From Granulicella sibirica (GTDB taxonomy: Bacteria; Acidobacteriota; Terriglobia; Terriglobales; Acidobacteriaceae): a DNA stretch of 64,000 nucleotides. The stretch lies in contig NZ_RDSM01000003.1 of assembly GCF_004115155.1 (NCBI RefSeq), positions 186,001 to 250,000 of the forward strand. The letters run 5' to 3'. A program made the translations under genes and the position numbers. Shown piece by piece: positions 47,412-58,631 of this stretch (its first letter is position 1; each line of letters starts with the position of its first letter). A model generated the notes under the pieces. It did no database searches. It worked only from the letters and a program-made list of their open reading frames with translations, and was not told the DNA's origin.

Positions 47412-49001
47412 TCAACGCAGGACGAAGGCGTAGAGGGTATCTCCCGCCGCCGCAAGGAGATACTGCTTGCCATCGAGTTCGTAGGTGATGGGGCCGTTGT
47501 TGACGGACGCCTGGAGACCGGCGTGCCAGACGATGTCTCCATTGGCGGCGTCGAAGGCGACGAGGTTCGTGCTTGGATCGCCGACAAAGAGGAGGCCTCC
47601 GGCGGTGGTGAGGATGCCGGAGCGTGCGCCGGTGGTGGCCCAGTCGTGCGCCCACTTGATCTTGCCGGTCTGGTAGTCGATGGCGCGGAGGGCGGATTTG
47701 GCCCATCCGCCGCGATCGTTGCCGGCCCAGCCTTCGGGCTTCTCGCTATCGTCGAAGAGGTAGTAGACGCTGTAGGCGTCCTCGGCTTCGACGTAAAAGA
47801 GGCCGGTCTGGGGGTCGAAGCTTGGCGGGAACCAGTTGGCTGCGCCGCCCTGGTTGGGCGCGACGAGGGCACCGTTGACCTGGCCCATCTTGGCGGGCGA
47901 CGGGATGGGCTGGCCCTTGGCGTCGACGCCGGAGGTCCAGTTCTGCTTGGCGAAGGGTGCGCTCACGAGAGCTTTGCCGTTGGTGCGGTCGAGGACGAAG
48001 AACCATCCGTTGCGGCTGGCCTGGGCGACGAGCTTGCGCTTCTGGCCCTTGAAGACGGCGTCGAAGAGGACGGGGGTTTCGACGGCGTCCCAGTCGTGGG
48101 TGTCGTGCGGGTTGGGTTGGAAGTACCAGACTAGCTTGCCGGTGTCGGGGTTTAGCGCGACGATGGTGGAGGCATAGAGGTTATTGCCGAGGCGGCCCTT
48201 GCCGTTGATGACGGGCTGCACGTTGCCGGTGCCGAGGATGTAGAGGTTCTGCTCGGGGTCGTAGGTGCCCGGGATCCAGGTGCTTCCGCCGCCATGCATC
48301 ATGGCCTCGGTGTTGGGCCAGGTGGCGGCTTCGGGCGTGCCGGGTTCGGGATAGGCGTACCAGCGCCACTCGAGCTTGCCGGTGGTGGCGTCGTGCGATT
48401 CAAGGTAGCCGGGGACGTCGAGGTCGTCGCCGCCGATGCCGATGAGCACGTGGTTCCGCACGACGACGGGAGCGCCGGTGCCGAAGTTGAGGAAGTCCAT
48501 GTTGCCAATGCTGCTGTGCCACTTCTCCTTGCCGGTGGTGATGTCGATCGCTACGAGATTGCAGTCGGTGGTCGCGAAGTAGAGCGTGCTGCCGGAGATG
48601 CCGGCGCCGCGGTTGCCAAGGGCCGAGCCGCCCTTGCTCTCCCAGTCGTAGACCCAGATCTCCGTGCCGGTACGGGCGTCGACGGCCCAGGCGCGGTTGG
48701 GCACGGTGAAGTAGAGGACGCCATTGACCTGGATCGGCGTGGCCGAGAGCCGCAAACGGCCCATCTGTCCGGTCGAGCCTTCGACGCGATACATCCAGGC
48801 AGGAGCGAGGGAGTTGACGGTGTTCTTGTTGATCTTGGTGAGCGGGCTGAAGCGGCGGCCGGAGTAGTCGCCGTTGTAAGTCGGCCAGGTGTCGGTGGGC
48901 TGCTGGAGAAGCTTGGCGGGATCGAGGGGAGTCTGCGCCGAGAGAGCCCCGGAGAGGGAGGCACACGCGATGAGGGTCGCGAGGATCTTGGTACCGATCA
49001 T
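47412..49001 (-). CDS. PQQ-binding-like beta-propeller dehydrogenase (no heme domain)
   Basis: Exported propeller protein of 529 residues. Signal peptide MIGTKILATLIACASLSGALSAQ. It opens with DTWPTYNGDYSGRRFSPLTKI and carries repeated tryptophan-docking motifs (GTEIWVYDWESKGG, GKEKWHSSIGN, GKLEWRWYAYPEPG, GKLVWYFQPNPHDTHDWD). It ends at QYLLAAAGDTLYAFVLR without a CxxCH. Its ATG overlaps the TGA of the diheme cytochrome gene (48998-49001), so the two are translationally coupled and likely partners. A close counterpart with the same coupling is at 62078-63778. It resembles the acidobacterial/planctomycete group of PQQ-like dehydrogenases; whether PQQ is bound must be shown. Confidence 0.88.
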   Translation of the reverse strand: MIGTKILATLIACASLSGALSAQTPLDPAKLLQQPTDTWPTYNGDYSGRRFSPLTKINKNTVNSLAPAWMYRVEGSTGQMGRLRLSATPIQVNGVLYFTVPNRAWAVDARTGTEIWVYDWESKGGSALGNRGAGISGSTLYFATTDCNLVAIDITTGKEKWHSSIGNMDFLNFGTGAPVVVRNHVLIGIGGDDLDVPGYLESHDATTGKLEWRWYAYPEPGTPEAATWPNTEAMMHGGGSTWIPGTYDPEQNLYILGTGNVQPVINGKGRLGNNLYASTIVALNPDTGKLVWYFQPNPHDTHDWDAVETPVLFDAVFKGQKRKLVAQASRNGWFFVLDRTNGKALVSAPFAKQNWTSGVDAKGQPIPSPAKMGQVNGALVAPNQGGAANWFPPSFDPQTGLFYVEAEDAYSVYYLFDDSEKPEGWAGNDRGGWAKSALRAIDYQTGKIKWAHDWATTGARSGILTTAGGLLFVGDPSTNLVAFDAANGDIVWHAGLQASVNNGPITYELDGKQYLLAAAGDTLYAFVLR

Positions 49002-49816
49002 TTCAAGGTCTCCAGGTAGGTGGTCATGTTGTGGATGTCGTCGTCGGTGTAGTGGTCGAGGAGATCGACATGGCCCTGGTAGGGATCGATCGTCTTGACG
49101 ATGACGCCCTTGCCGCGCGAGAAGGTCTGGGTGACGCCATCCTTGTCGCGCAGAGAGACGTTGAAGTCGTCGATGCGGCCGAGCTCGCCGCTGAAGGACT
49201 TGCCGTCGGGAAGGGTGACGGTGACCTGCATCTTCTTGACACGTGGGGCAGTGCGGGCGCCGCGTGGGCCGCTATTCGGGAAGATGAACTTCTGCTGCAG
49301 CGTGGCAGGGTCGTAGCGCTTGCCGACCCCGGCGAGGTCGCCCGTGGTGGAGTGGCACGTGGCGCAGGATGCCTGGAAGAAGGCTTCGCCGGCCTTCTTG
49401 TCGCCACTGAGCAGGTTGGTCGGCTCGTTCGAGTAACCGCTGCGCAGGGTCTTGTTCACATTCGTGACGAGGTACGCCGAAAGCTCGGTGAGCTGGTCCT
49501 TGTCGAACGTGAAGTGGTGCGTTGGGCCGGTCGAGAGATAGGGGCCGAGCTCGGAGCCGTGCAGGGCGTTCATGCGGTCGTGGAGGACGAGGGCTGAGCG
49601 GATGAGGTCGGGCGCGGTGTCGGTGCCGCGGCCCACCTTGCCGTGGCACGAGGCGCAGGACGAGGAGAAGATGGTTGCGCCACGAGTGACCGCGGTGGGG
49701 TCGATCGCTTGTGTCTGCCTGCCCTGACCGTTTGTGACGGTCGCTGCCACAAGCGTGAGAGCAGAGGCCGCAAGGGCGAAGCCTATAGGTCGACTCGACC
49801 ATTTTGAAGATCCCAT
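48998..49816 (-). CDS. diheme cytochrome c
   Basis: 272-residue periplasmic protein with two heme motifs, C54-A-S-C-H58 and C151-A-T-C-H155, and a signal peptide at residues 9-29. The C-terminal third (VTVTLPDGKSFSGELGRIDDFNVSLRDKDG, then TYLETLK) forms a beta-rich extension, shared with the cytochrome at 61176, that may dock the PQQ partner. ATG 49816 with AAGGAG five bases upstream was chosen; the open frame continues upstream to 50083 without coding features. Overlaps the PQQ gene by ATGA. Confidence 0.92.
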   Translation of the reverse strand: MGSSKWSSRPIGFALAASALTLVAATVTNGQGRQTQAIDPTAVTRGATIFSSSCASCHGKVGRGTDTAPDLIRSALVLHDRMNALHGSELGPYLSTGPTHHFTFDKDQLTELSAYLVTNVNKTLRSGYSNEPTNLLSGDKKAGEAFFQASCATCHSTTGDLAGVGKRYDPATLQQKFIFPNSGPRGARTAPRVKKMQVTVTLPDGKSFSGELGRIDDFNVSLRDKDGVTQTFSRGKGVIVKTIDPYQGHVDLLDHYTDDDIHNMTTYLETLK

Positions 49817-49856
49817 CCTGTCTCCTTCACCTCTTCGGGTGGTGTGTGGCGCGGGT

Positions 49857-50738
49857 CTAGACATCGCAGAGATTGGCTGCCTGCAGGAGCGAGGCTTTGG
49901 GATCACCCTTGGGGGAGTATTCGTGAGCGACGTAGCCCTGGTAGTTCGTGGCTGCGATGCCGCGCATGACGCCATCCCACTGGACTTCCTGGGTTCCGTC
50001 GAGGTCATGCCGGCCAGGGACGCCGCCAGTGTGGAAGTGGCCGATGTAGTCGATGTTGGCCTGGATGGTGGCGATGAGGTCACCTTCCATGATTTGCATA
50101 TGGTAGATGTCGTAGAGCAGCTTGATGTTCGGGGATCCTACTTGCTTCATGACCTCGACACCCCACGCGGTGTGGTCGGCCATGTAGTCCTTGTGGTTGA
50201 CCTTGCTGTTGAGGAGTTCGAGGACGAGAACGACCTTGTTGTCCTCGGCGACCTTCTTGAGGCGGTTGAGGCCGATGACGGTGTTCTTCGCGCCCTCTTC
50301 GTCCGACATTCCCATGCGGTTGCCGGAGAAGGTGATGACGTTGGGGACGCCCATCTTGGCGGCGATGGGGATATTCTTGCTGAGGCCTGCGACGATCTTG
50401 TCGTGATTTTCGACGCGGTTGAGGCCGTCCTTGATGCTTCCGCCCTCGGCGTAGCCCATGGTGCAGATGATGCCGTATTTGTGGGGGATCTCCCACTCAG
50501 TGGGCTGGAGGAGATCGACGCCCTTGAGGCCGATCGAGGCGGCGTAGGCGCAGAGTTCGTCGACGGTCATCTTGGGGTACTCCCAACGGCAGACGGACTG
50601 CTTGATGCGTCCTTTGCGCGGCATGGGCGTGGTGGAGTCGGCAGGCTTATCCTGCGCCCAGGTGGTGGGCGAGGCGGACGCGAGCGCCGCACCGGCGAGG
50701 GCTCCCTGAAGCATGCTTCGACGCGAGATGGCAGACAT
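49857..50738 (-). CDS. Tat-exported TIM-barrel sugar isomerase/epimerase-like protein (hydroxypyruvate isomerase-like)
   Basis: 293 residues. The twin-arginine signal is S5-R6-R7-S-M-L followed by a hydrophobic run to ASPTTWAQ. The mature part is an AP-endonuclease-2-type TIM barrel: QSVCRWEYPKMTVDELC, GLKGVDLL, the metal strand VLVLELLNSK, LLYDIYHMQIMEGD, IGHFHTGG and a final HEYSPKGDP. Glu, Asp, His and Glu ligands fit the xylose isomerase-like metal site. First gene of the leftward sugar-oxidation operon, 40 bases before the diheme cytochrome. Relatives occur with oxidoreductases for 3-keto sugars; the actual reaction is unknown. Confidence 0.88.
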   Translation of the reverse strand: MSAISRRSMLQGALAGAALASASPTTWAQDKPADSTTPMPRKGRIKQSVCRWEYPKMTVDELCAYAASIGLKGVDLLQPTEWEIPHKYGIICTMGYAEGGSIKDGLNRVENHDKIVAGLSKNIPIAAKMGVPNVITFSGNRMGMSDEEGAKNTVIGLNRLKKVAEDNKVVLVLELLNSKVNHKDYMADHTAWGVEVMKQVGSPNIKLLYDIYHMQIMEGDLIATIQANIDYIGHFHTGGVPGRHDLDGTQEVQWDGVMRGIAATNYQGYVAHEYSPKGDPKASLLQAANLCDV

Positions 50739-51240
50739 AATCGAACTCCGATCGTGGTGGAACCAGGAGAAGGGTTTCGTGGTCTTCAGAAGCCGGATGA
50801 TGGTCGTTCGACAAACGCTTGCCGGCTGGCGAGCCGCTTGGGTGGCTCGTGCGCCGGCGTGTTTGCCGATGTGAAAAACAAGCGCTTCAGAGAGAACGTT
50901 TACGAAAGCGGAAAGCTCAACGCGGTGGACGAGGCTGCTGGTCGGTCCAAAGTTCGCGTTCCGTAAAAGAGTGATCTGTGAGGCGTATGTTCTTCTAGGC
51001 GTTGAGGGTTGCCGATGTCAAGGGCAATGTTCTAAGTGTTGCAATCGCTTACATTTGGCCATTTTTTCAGAATGGGTGAGTCCTGTTTCGCGGCTTCGCG
51101 CGGGAGAGGCGGGGTTCGTTGGGACCCGGTGCGATGTTCGCCGCGGATACTTGACAGTGACAGGTCGGACCGCTACCGTTGGTCTTCTTTATGATCTCTT
51201 GCGGTTTATAGCTGGGAAACCCGATGTTGGATGGAGCTTC
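50739..51240. promoter_or_regulatory. divergent promoter region with LacI-type operator sequences
   Basis: About 500 non-coding bases between the leftward isomerase operon and the rightward ThuA gene. Three CG-centred sites resemble the LacI/GalR operator consensus TGNAANCGNTTNCA. One at 51040-51053 matches at every fixed position. A 14-base site at 50891-50904 has three mismatches, and the adjacent 50877-50890 has the perfect core AAGCGCTT. No LacI-family gene is in the window, so the regulator would be encoded elsewhere. The long frame starting at 50971 upstream of the ThuA start is not supported. Confidence 0.5.
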
Positions 51241-52272
51241 ATGCGAATGTTCGAAGGAAAATGTGCACGTTTTGCTGCTGCCTCGATGGCTGCTGTCTGC
51301 CTGATCGCAATGCCCAGCCTGGCGCAGACGCCCGCTGCGACTCCGCCGGCGCGTCCTGCTCCGGAACCGTATAACGGCAACCGGCCGCAGAGCATCAAGG
51401 ACGGCGTGCAGATCCAGAAGGCTTATCGCGAGGACATGGTCGCAATGGAAGACGCGATTCCGACCAAGGCTCCGGCGACCCCGAAGCAGCCGCGCAAGGT
51501 TCTGGTGCTGTGCAAGGCGGCGGGGTTTGTCCATTCCTCGATTCCACTGGCGGCCGAGACCGTGAAGGCCATGGGCGAGAAGACCGGAGCGTATGCGACC
51601 ACGATCAGCTACGACTCTGCCGACATTACGGCGGCGAACCTGGCGCAATATGACGCGATCTTCCTCGACAGCACCACGCTTGCTTTTCTTGATGATGCGA
51701 ACGACGCCGCGGCTACCGAAGCGCGGCGCAAGGCTCTGATGGATTTCGTGCGTGGTGGCAAGGGGCTGGTCGGTATTCACGCTGCTGTCGATACGTACCA
51801 TACCTCGTCCCGATCGGAAGACTCGGCGCCGACGGGGACGTGGCCTGAGTTCAACACCATGATTGGTGGCTACTTCAAGTTTCACTGGGTGTATCCGCAG
51901 GCGCTGACGGTGAAGATCGACGATCCGAAGAGCCCGCTGACGGCGATGTTCCATGGTCAGGAGTTTCAGATTCACGATGAGACCTACACCATGGTGCAGG
52001 ACTCGTTCTCACGCAAGCGAGTGCATGTGCTGACGAGCATCGACTACTCGAAGATGAGCGATGAGGATAAGGCGAAGGAGAAGTTCAAGCGCACCGACGG
52101 CGACTATGCGCTGAGCTGGATCCGGCATGAGGGCAAGGGCCGAGTGTTCGTCGAGGTGCTTGGGCATAGTGAGCATATCTATGCCAACACACCGATGATG
52201 GAGCACGTGCTGGCCGGAATCCAGTATGCGCTTGGCGATCTGAAGGCGGACGACTCCCCGAGCGCGAAGTAA
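51241..52272 (+). CDS. exported ThuA-like domain protein
   Basis: ThuA-domain protein, 343 residues from ATG 51241 (GGAG five bases upstream; ATG 51247 also possible). Signal peptide ends SLAQTP. A linker and helix lead to the domain: RKVLVLCKAAGFVHSSIP, YDAIFLDSTTL, GGKGLVGIHAAVDTYH, TGTWPEFNTMIGGYFKFHW, DEDKAKEKFKRTDGDYALSW, then GRVFVEVLGHSEHIYANTPM. It differs strongly from the ThuA protein at 46045, which is shorter and more divergent. Divergent from the isomerase operon and possibly under the same LacI-type control. It ends 10 bases before the stop of the convergent metH gene. Confidence 0.9.
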   Translation: MRMFEGKCARFAAASMAAVCLIAMPSLAQTPAATPPARPAPEPYNGNRPQSIKDGVQIQKAYREDMVAMEDAIPTKAPATPKQPRKVLVLCKAAGFVHSSIPLAAETVKAMGEKTGAYATTISYDSADITAANLAQYDAIFLDSTTLAFLDDANDAAATEARRKALMDFVRGGKGLVGIHAAVDTYHTSSRSEDSAPTGTWPEFNTMIGGYFKFHWVYPQALTVKIDDPKSPLTAMFHGQEFQIHDETYTMVQDSFSRKRVHVLTSIDYSKMSDEDKAKEKFKRTDGDYALSWIRHEGKGRVFVEVLGHSEHIYANTPMMEHVLAGIQYALGDLKADDSPSAK

Positions 52273-52282
52273 CGGCGTTTGG

Positions 52283-54990
<2,708 letters not shown>

Positions 54991-54994
<4 letters not shown>

Positions 54995-56103
54995 GCTGCT
55001 ACCCCGACCTGTGTCCCGTTCGGTCCGAGCACGCGCGGAGCCTTGCCTTCCAGAGCCTTGGCGATCGCGGCGATGTGCTCGGGCGTGTTGCCGCAGCATC
55101 CTCCGGCGATGTTGATGAGGCCGCCCTTGGCGAAGTCGCCGAGGTAGCGGGCCATGTCGGGCGGGCCGAGGTCGAAGCCGGTCTCGGAGAGCGGGTTGGG
55201 CAAGCCGGCGTTTGGGTAGCAGGAGATGGCGACGTCAGCCTTGGCCGAGAGCTCTTCGAGGAAGGGGTACATGAGGTCCGGACCGAGCGAGCAGTTGAGG
55301 CCGACGGAGAGTGGCTTGACGTGCTTGACGGCGTTCCAAAAGGCTTCGGTGGTCTGGGCGGAGATGAGCGTCTCGCCGCCACGGCCTACGGCTGCCGAGA
55401 TCATGACGGGAAGCTCGGTGCTGTCTTCGTCGAAGACGTCACGGATGGCGACGAGGGCGGCCTTCGCGTTGAGCGAGTCGAAGATGGTCTCGACGAGCAG
55501 GAGGTCGGAGCCGCCGGCGATGAGGGCGCGGATCTGCTCCATGTAGGCGATGCGGACTTGGTCGAAGGTGACAACGCGGAAGCCTGCGTCGTCGGCGTCG
55601 GGGGAGTTCGAGAGGGATACGGTCAGCGGGCCGATGGCACCGGCGACGAAGCGCTGGCGGCCGGTCAGGTTGGCGACGCGGTCGGCCTCCGCGCGGCACT
55701 GGCGGGCGGAGGTCTCGTTGATGTCCCAGGCGAGCTGCTGGAGGAACTTGTCTTCGATGATCGCCTGGTAGAAGGCCGGGTCCTTACGGCCGCCGTGCTC
55801 GCGGGGGTCTTCGACGAAGAACTCGCTCTGCGTGATGGTGGTCGCGCCGAAGGTGTTGGTCTCGATGATGTCCGCGCCGGCCTCGAGGAAGCGGCGATGG
55901 ATGTCGGTGATCATCTTCGGCTGCGTGAGCGAGAAGAGGTCGCCGTTATTCAGCAGATCCTTGGTGGAGTCCTTGAACCGTTCTCCGCGGATGTCCGCTT
56001 CCTTCATGCCGTAGGTGCGGATGGTGGTGCCCATCGCGCCGTCGATGATGGCGATCCGGTTGGCGAGAATCTTCTGCAGAGGATGTTGGCTGGCTGTGGT
56101 CAT
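54991..56103 (-). CDS. metH: methionine synthase, homocysteine-binding subunit
   Basis: 370-residue Hcy-S-methyltransferase barrel, the N-terminal quarter of MetH as a separate protein. It starts [18 protein letters not shown]. The zinc-binding cysteines are in GLNCSLGPD (about residue 269) and [10 protein letters not shown] (about residues 335-336), so it can activate homocysteine. The stop overlaps the start of the second metH gene. ATG 56103 has CGGGGAG just upstream, and that ribosome-binding site is part of an alternative RNA pairing described for the leader. Both chains look intact, so this is a split enzyme, not a broken one. Confidence 0.92.
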
Positions 56104-56216
56104 GTCTCCCCGAGGTCGCTTTCCGCCGGGCGATTTGGCATCGCGGGCGCGCCGCTCCGAGGGGTGGCTGATTGCTCAGCAGTGGAGTGGCCACGCTGAG
56201 AGGCGCCTCGGGCGCA
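56104..56216 (-). ncRNA. structured metH leader, candidate translational riboswitch
   Basis: About 113 nt of leader between the predicted transcription start and the metH start, read on the minus strand. A hairpin (CTCAGC...GCTGAG, 56175-56180 with 56195-56200, with an inner GTGG/CCAC stem) is enclosed by a 6-bp helix CCGAGG/CCTCGG (56206-56211 with 56157-56162). GCGCC after the first strand can pair with GGCGC beyond the closing strand (within 56145-56155), giving a pseudoknot. The same 5' strand (CCCGAGG, 56206-56212) can instead pair over 7 bp with CCTCGGG at 56109-56115, which includes the metH ribosome-binding site. The layout resembles SAH-type riboswitches, but the conserved core bases do not clearly match. 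Confidence 0.55.
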
Positions 56217-56222
56217 ACCTCC

Positions 56223-56228
56223 ATTATA
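56223..56228 (-). promoter_or_regulatory. -10 box of the metH promoter
   Basis: A perfect TATAAT on the minus strand, in GCTATAATGG, placed so that transcription would start near 56216, right at the first base of the structured leader. No good -35 hexamer is visible at 16-18 bases. Confidence 0.6.
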
Positions 56229-56372
56229 GCGATTCGGCGGGCACGGAGTTACTGGATGGTCGGGGTGAGCGGGATATGCCGGGCTCCCTGCATTGGAGAA
56301 CGACGTGAGATAGTGCTACGAGAGACTCAAGCACAGTATCGAGACATCCGAAATCTATGGAGATGCTGCCCC

Positions 56373-58604
56373 ATGCCTGACGGAACGCCGTCGCAGCCCG
56401 TTTCCGGGAACCGCTTGCCTTTGCGCAGGGTTTTGCCTGCCGCGCTGGCGCTTGTCGCCTGTGCCCTAAGCGGCGATTCGGCCTTCGCGCAGACGGCCTC
56501 TGCGCATACGACTTGGCGGGAGTATGGCGGGTCGGCGGATGGGTCGCAGTATTCGGCACTGAAGGAGGTCGACCGCTCGAACGTGAGCAAGCTGCAGGTT
56601 GCCTGGACCTACCGGACCGGAGATGAGCGGAAGTACTCGTTCAATCCGCTGGTCGTCGATGGGGTCATGTACGTGCTCGCGAAGAGCAACACGATCGTCG
56701 CGCTCGATGCCGGGACCGGCAAGGAGATCTGGGTCCATGAGACGGATCCGAAGACGACCTTGATCACGAATCGGGGGATCAACTATTGGGAGAGTTCGGA
56801 CCGGTCGGACCGGAGGCTTCTGTTTGCGGTCCGCAACGAGTTGCAGGCGATCGACGCGCGGACGGGTAAGTCGATTGCGACGTTCGGGACCAATGGGCGG
56901 GTGGATGTGCGTGAGGGGCTGGGGCGCGCGCCGAAGAGCCTGACGCTGGTGCAGTCGTACAACCCAGGGCGCGTGTTTGGCGACCTGCTGATCCTTGGGT
57001 CGGCGACGAATGAGGAGTACGACTCTGGCCCGGGCGACATTCGCGCCTATAACGTCATTACCGGCAAGCTGGCGTGGACGTTTCACACTATTCCGCACCC
57101 GGGCGAGATTGGCTATGAGACGTGGCCGAAGGATGCCTGGAAGACCGTGGGCGGGGCGAACGACTGGGCCGGGATGGCGCTCGATGAGAAGCGTGGGATT
57201 GTCTACATCCCGACAGCTAGCCCCAAGTACAACTTCTACGGCGGCAACCGGGCGGGCGCGAACCTCTTTGGCGACTGCCTGATTGCGCTGAACGCGCGCA
57301 CGGGAAAGTTGGTGTGGTATTTCCAGATGGTGCATCACGATATCTGGGATTACGACAACGGGACGACTCCGATGCTGGCTACCGTCCGGCATAACGGGAA
57401 GATGGTCGATGTCGTGGCGCAGGCCGGCAAGGTGGGGTTTGTGTGGGTCTTCGATCGGGAGACCGGTAAGCCGTTGTGGCCTGTCGAGGAGCGACCGGAG
57501 CCGAAGTCGGATGTTCCGGGCGAGCAGACCTGGCCGACGCAGCCGTTTCCGACCAAACCTCCGCCGTTTGCACGGCAGACGTTCACGGCCGACGACCTGA
57601 GTCCATTTCTCGAGGCGGACGAGCGAGAGCAGATTACGAAGCAGATGCAGGCTGCCAGGAATCATGGGCTGTTTACGCCGCCGGGGCTCGGCGATACCGT
57701 CGAAATGCCGGGAAATAATGGCGGCGCGAACTTTGGCGGCGCGGCTGTCGATCCGACGAACGGCAACATGTACGTCATCTCAAAGGATCTTCCGGCGATG
57801 CTGAAACTTGAGCTGGCGACGGCAGTCTCGCATGCCGGGTCTCCCGAGGCGCAGGGGCGTTCGATCTTCGCAGCGAACTGCAGCATCTGCCATGGAGCCG
57901 ATCGCGCGGGGAAGCCACCAGCGATTCCGTCGCTGGTCGATGTAGATTCGAGGCTGGGCAAGGACCGGATTGAGAGCGTTGTGAGGCATGGGCAGGGTCC
58001 GATGCCGGCGTTTGCGAAGCTGTCGGACGCGGACCTGCATTCGCTGCTGGCGTACCTGGCGAAACCCGATCTTGCGCCAGCCACGGAGGCTCCGGTGCAA
58101 GCTGCTCCTGCGGATGCGGCTCCGGGCAGCGCGCACTATAAAAGTGGCTTCGGCTTCATGTTCGCGAGAAGCGGGCTGCCCGTGATCGCGCCGCCCTGGA
58201 CGACACTCACAGCCTACGACCTGAACACAGGGACGATCCGCTGGCAGGAGCCGCTTGGAGTGGTTCCTGAGCTTGCGGCCAAGGGCTTCACCGACACGGG
58301 CTCGCAGTTCCCGAAAGTCAACCCGGTCGTAACGGCCGGGGGCTTGATCTTCACCGGGACGCGCGACCGCAAGGTGCGGGCCCTCGACTCATCCACGGGG
58401 AAGGTGCTTTGGGAGGCCGAGGTGCCCGCCGCGCTCGAAGGGATGCCCGCGATCTACGAGGTCGGCGGGAAGCAGTTCATTGTCTTCTGTGCAGCGGCAC
58501 AGGCAACCACGTACACTCACAACGTTCCTGGACATGCAGCTTCCACGGACCCTATTCCGGGCGCGTACGTTGCGTTTGCTTTACCCGGCACGTCAACCAA
58601 TTAG
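56373..58604 (+). CDS. PQQ-dependent dehydrogenase with internal cytochrome c domain
   Basis: Exported quinohaemoprotein of 743 residues from ATG 56373 (GGAG ten bases upstream). Signal peptide from about residue 18 to DSAFAQ. The propeller starts TTWREYGGSADGSQYSALKEV and contains GKEIWVHETDP, GKLAWTFHTIPHPGEIGYETW, GKLVWYFQMVHHDIWDYDNG and PGNNGGANFGGAAVDP. A cytochrome c domain lies at about residues 476-566, with heme motif CSICH (about 507-511). Propeller blades then resume (PPWTTLTAYDLNTGTIRWQEPLG, GGLIFTGTRDRKVRALD). The heme is thus inserted within the propeller rather than fused at the C-terminus as in the enzyme at 41432. Substrate unknown, probably a sugar. Divergent from metH; followed by a symporter gene. 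Confidence 0.9.
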   Translation: MPDGTPSQPVSGNRLPLRRVLPAALALVACALSGDSAFAQTASAHTTWREYGGSADGSQYSALKEVDRSNVSKLQVAWTYRTGDERKYSFNPLVVDGVMYVLAKSNTIVALDAGTGKEIWVHETDPKTTLITNRGINYWESSDRSDRRLLFAVRNELQAIDARTGKSIATFGTNGRVDVREGLGRAPKSLTLVQSYNPGRVFGDLLILGSATNEEYDSGPGDIRAYNVITGKLAWTFHTIPHPGEIGYETWPKDAWKTVGGANDWAGMALDEKRGIVYIPTASPKYNFYGGNRAGANLFGDCLIALNARTGKLVWYFQMVHHDIWDYDNGTTPMLATVRHNGKMVDVVAQAGKVGFVWVFDRETGKPLWPVEERPEPKSDVPGEQTWPTQPFPTKPPPFARQTFTADDLSPFLEADEREQITKQMQAARNHGLFTPPGLGDTVEMPGNNGGANFGGAAVDPTNGNMYVISKDLPAMLKLELATAVSHAGSPEAQGRSIFAANCSICHGADRAGKPPAIPSLVDVDSRLGKDRIESVVRHGQGPMPAFAKLSDADLHSLLAYLAKPDLAPATEAPVQAAPADAAPGSAHYKSGFGFMFARSGLPVIAPPWTTLTAYDLNTGTIRWQEPLGVVPELAAKGFTDTGSQFPKVNPVVTAGGLIFTGTRDRKVRALDSSTGKVLWEAEVPAALEGMPAIYEVGGKQFIVFCAAAQATTYTHNVPGHAASTDPIPGAYVAFALPGTSTN

Positions 58605-58631
58605 AACGGCTTTCACCATGGGACATCGCTC

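Noticed and set aside
47372..47872. N-terminal extension of the monoheme cytochrome frame
   Set aside because: Ser/Thr/Pro-rich shadow of the PQQ gene; the cytochrome signal peptide begins at 47371.
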